From UBA7236 sp964638865 (GTDB lineage: Bacteria > Bacteroidota > Bacteroidia > Chitinophagales > BACL12), in the NCBI GenBank assembly GCA_964638865.1, contig CAZXBG010000090.1, positions 1 through 17,441 on the forward strand: 17,441 nt of DNA, read 5' to 3'. The translations under genes and the position numbers were made by a program. Shown here one piece after another: positions 17,277 to 17,441 of the stretch. How positions within the stretch are numbered: position 1 is the first letter of the stretch; every line of letters starts with the position of its first letter. The notes under the pieces were generated by a model. That model did not search any database, was not told the origin of the DNA, and worked only from the letters and a program-made list of their open reading frames with translations.

Positions 17277-17413
17277 ATGCAAAGGCAGTGTCTTCACTCC
17301 AATTAAATAAATATACAGTAAGACGCTTCCGATCCCATTTCAGAGGATGCAAAGGCAGTGTCTTCACACAATTAAAATAAACTAGCCGTGAGACGCTGCC
17401 GATCCCATTTCAG
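17277..17413. repeat. Tandem direct repeat, two copies of about 67 bp with 70-bp period
   Basis: Copies at 17277-17343 and 17347-17413 align without gaps at 56 of 67 positions by eye. The first 21 bases and the last 15 are identical, while the AT-rich middle differs. Each copy carries an arm GGCAGTGTCTTCAC and, downstream, an imperfect complementary arm (17318-17330 and 17388-17400). No open frame of note crosses it. It begins 28 bp after the rlmB stop and probably runs past the window edge. Confidence 0.85.
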
Positions 17414-17424
17414 CAGCGTCTCAC
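17388..17424. repeat. Perfect 12-bp inverted repeat (hairpin, 13-nt loop)
   Basis: GTGAGACGCTGC (17388-17399) and GCAGCGTCTCAC (17413-17424) are exact reverse complements. The left arm is also the second arm of the direct-repeat unit, so it can pair with either GGCAGTGTCTTCAC upstream or the downstream arm. No T-run follows on either strand, so it does not look like a standard intrinsic terminator, although it may mark the 3' end of the rlmB transcript. Confidence 0.85.
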
Positions 17425-17441
17425 CATTCTGCTTGAATTGG

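Noticed and set aside
17277..17413. Possible CRISPR array from repeated units
   Set aside because: Only two long copies with a 3-bp junction; the similarity covers the whole unit rather than short repeats around unique spacers, and no cas genes are present.

Overview
The window comes from a member of the Bacteroidota, probably an environmental one. The support is a SusC/SusD outer-membrane pair, lipoproteins with Bacteroidota-style signals, a DUF2723 membrane protein typical of the phylum, AT-rich spacers, start sites without clear Shine-Dalgarno sequences, and matches to the phylum's -7 promoter consensus TAnnTTTG. No mobility genes, tRNA, rRNA or CRISPR array were seen.

Left and centre (121-11135, all on the minus strand) form one polysaccharide utilisation locus (PUL). 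In order of transcription it encodes a SusC-like TonB-dependent transporter, a SusD-like surface glycan-binding lipoprotein, a LamG-domain lipoprotein in the SusE/F position, a lipoprotein with a GH144-type (COG5368 glucoamylase-like) catalytic domain, a GH3 beta-glucosidase, and a regulator with a degenerate Nudix domain and a C-terminal winged helix. A GH144 plus GH3 pairing suggests growth on beta-1,2-glucan: surface binding and endo-cleavage, SusC/D import of sophoro-oligosaccharides, then GH3 hydrolysis in the periplasm. The substrate is inferred, not proven. A strong intrinsic terminator separates the binding and transport genes from the enzyme genes. A 10-bp inverted repeat next to a -7 match lies upstream of susC.

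Right part: an NptA-type Na+/phosphate symporter with a PhoU-like tail (minus strand, reading toward the PUL) is divergent from a two-gene plus-strand unit. That unit holds a large DUF2723 (GT-C-like) membrane protein with a C-terminal helical-repeat region and, overlapping it by 26 bp, an RlmB-type 23S rRNA 2'-O-methyltransferase.

Both ends of the window hold gene-free sequence with alternating inverted arms. On the left (1-65) these are three arms of a 9-bp word. On the right (17277-17424) there is a roughly 70-bp tandem duplication ending in a perfect 12-bp-stem hairpin. These look like intergenic palindromic repeat families that continue beyond the window. There is no gene-free stretch longer than 300 bp; the longest is the right end, 17249-17441.
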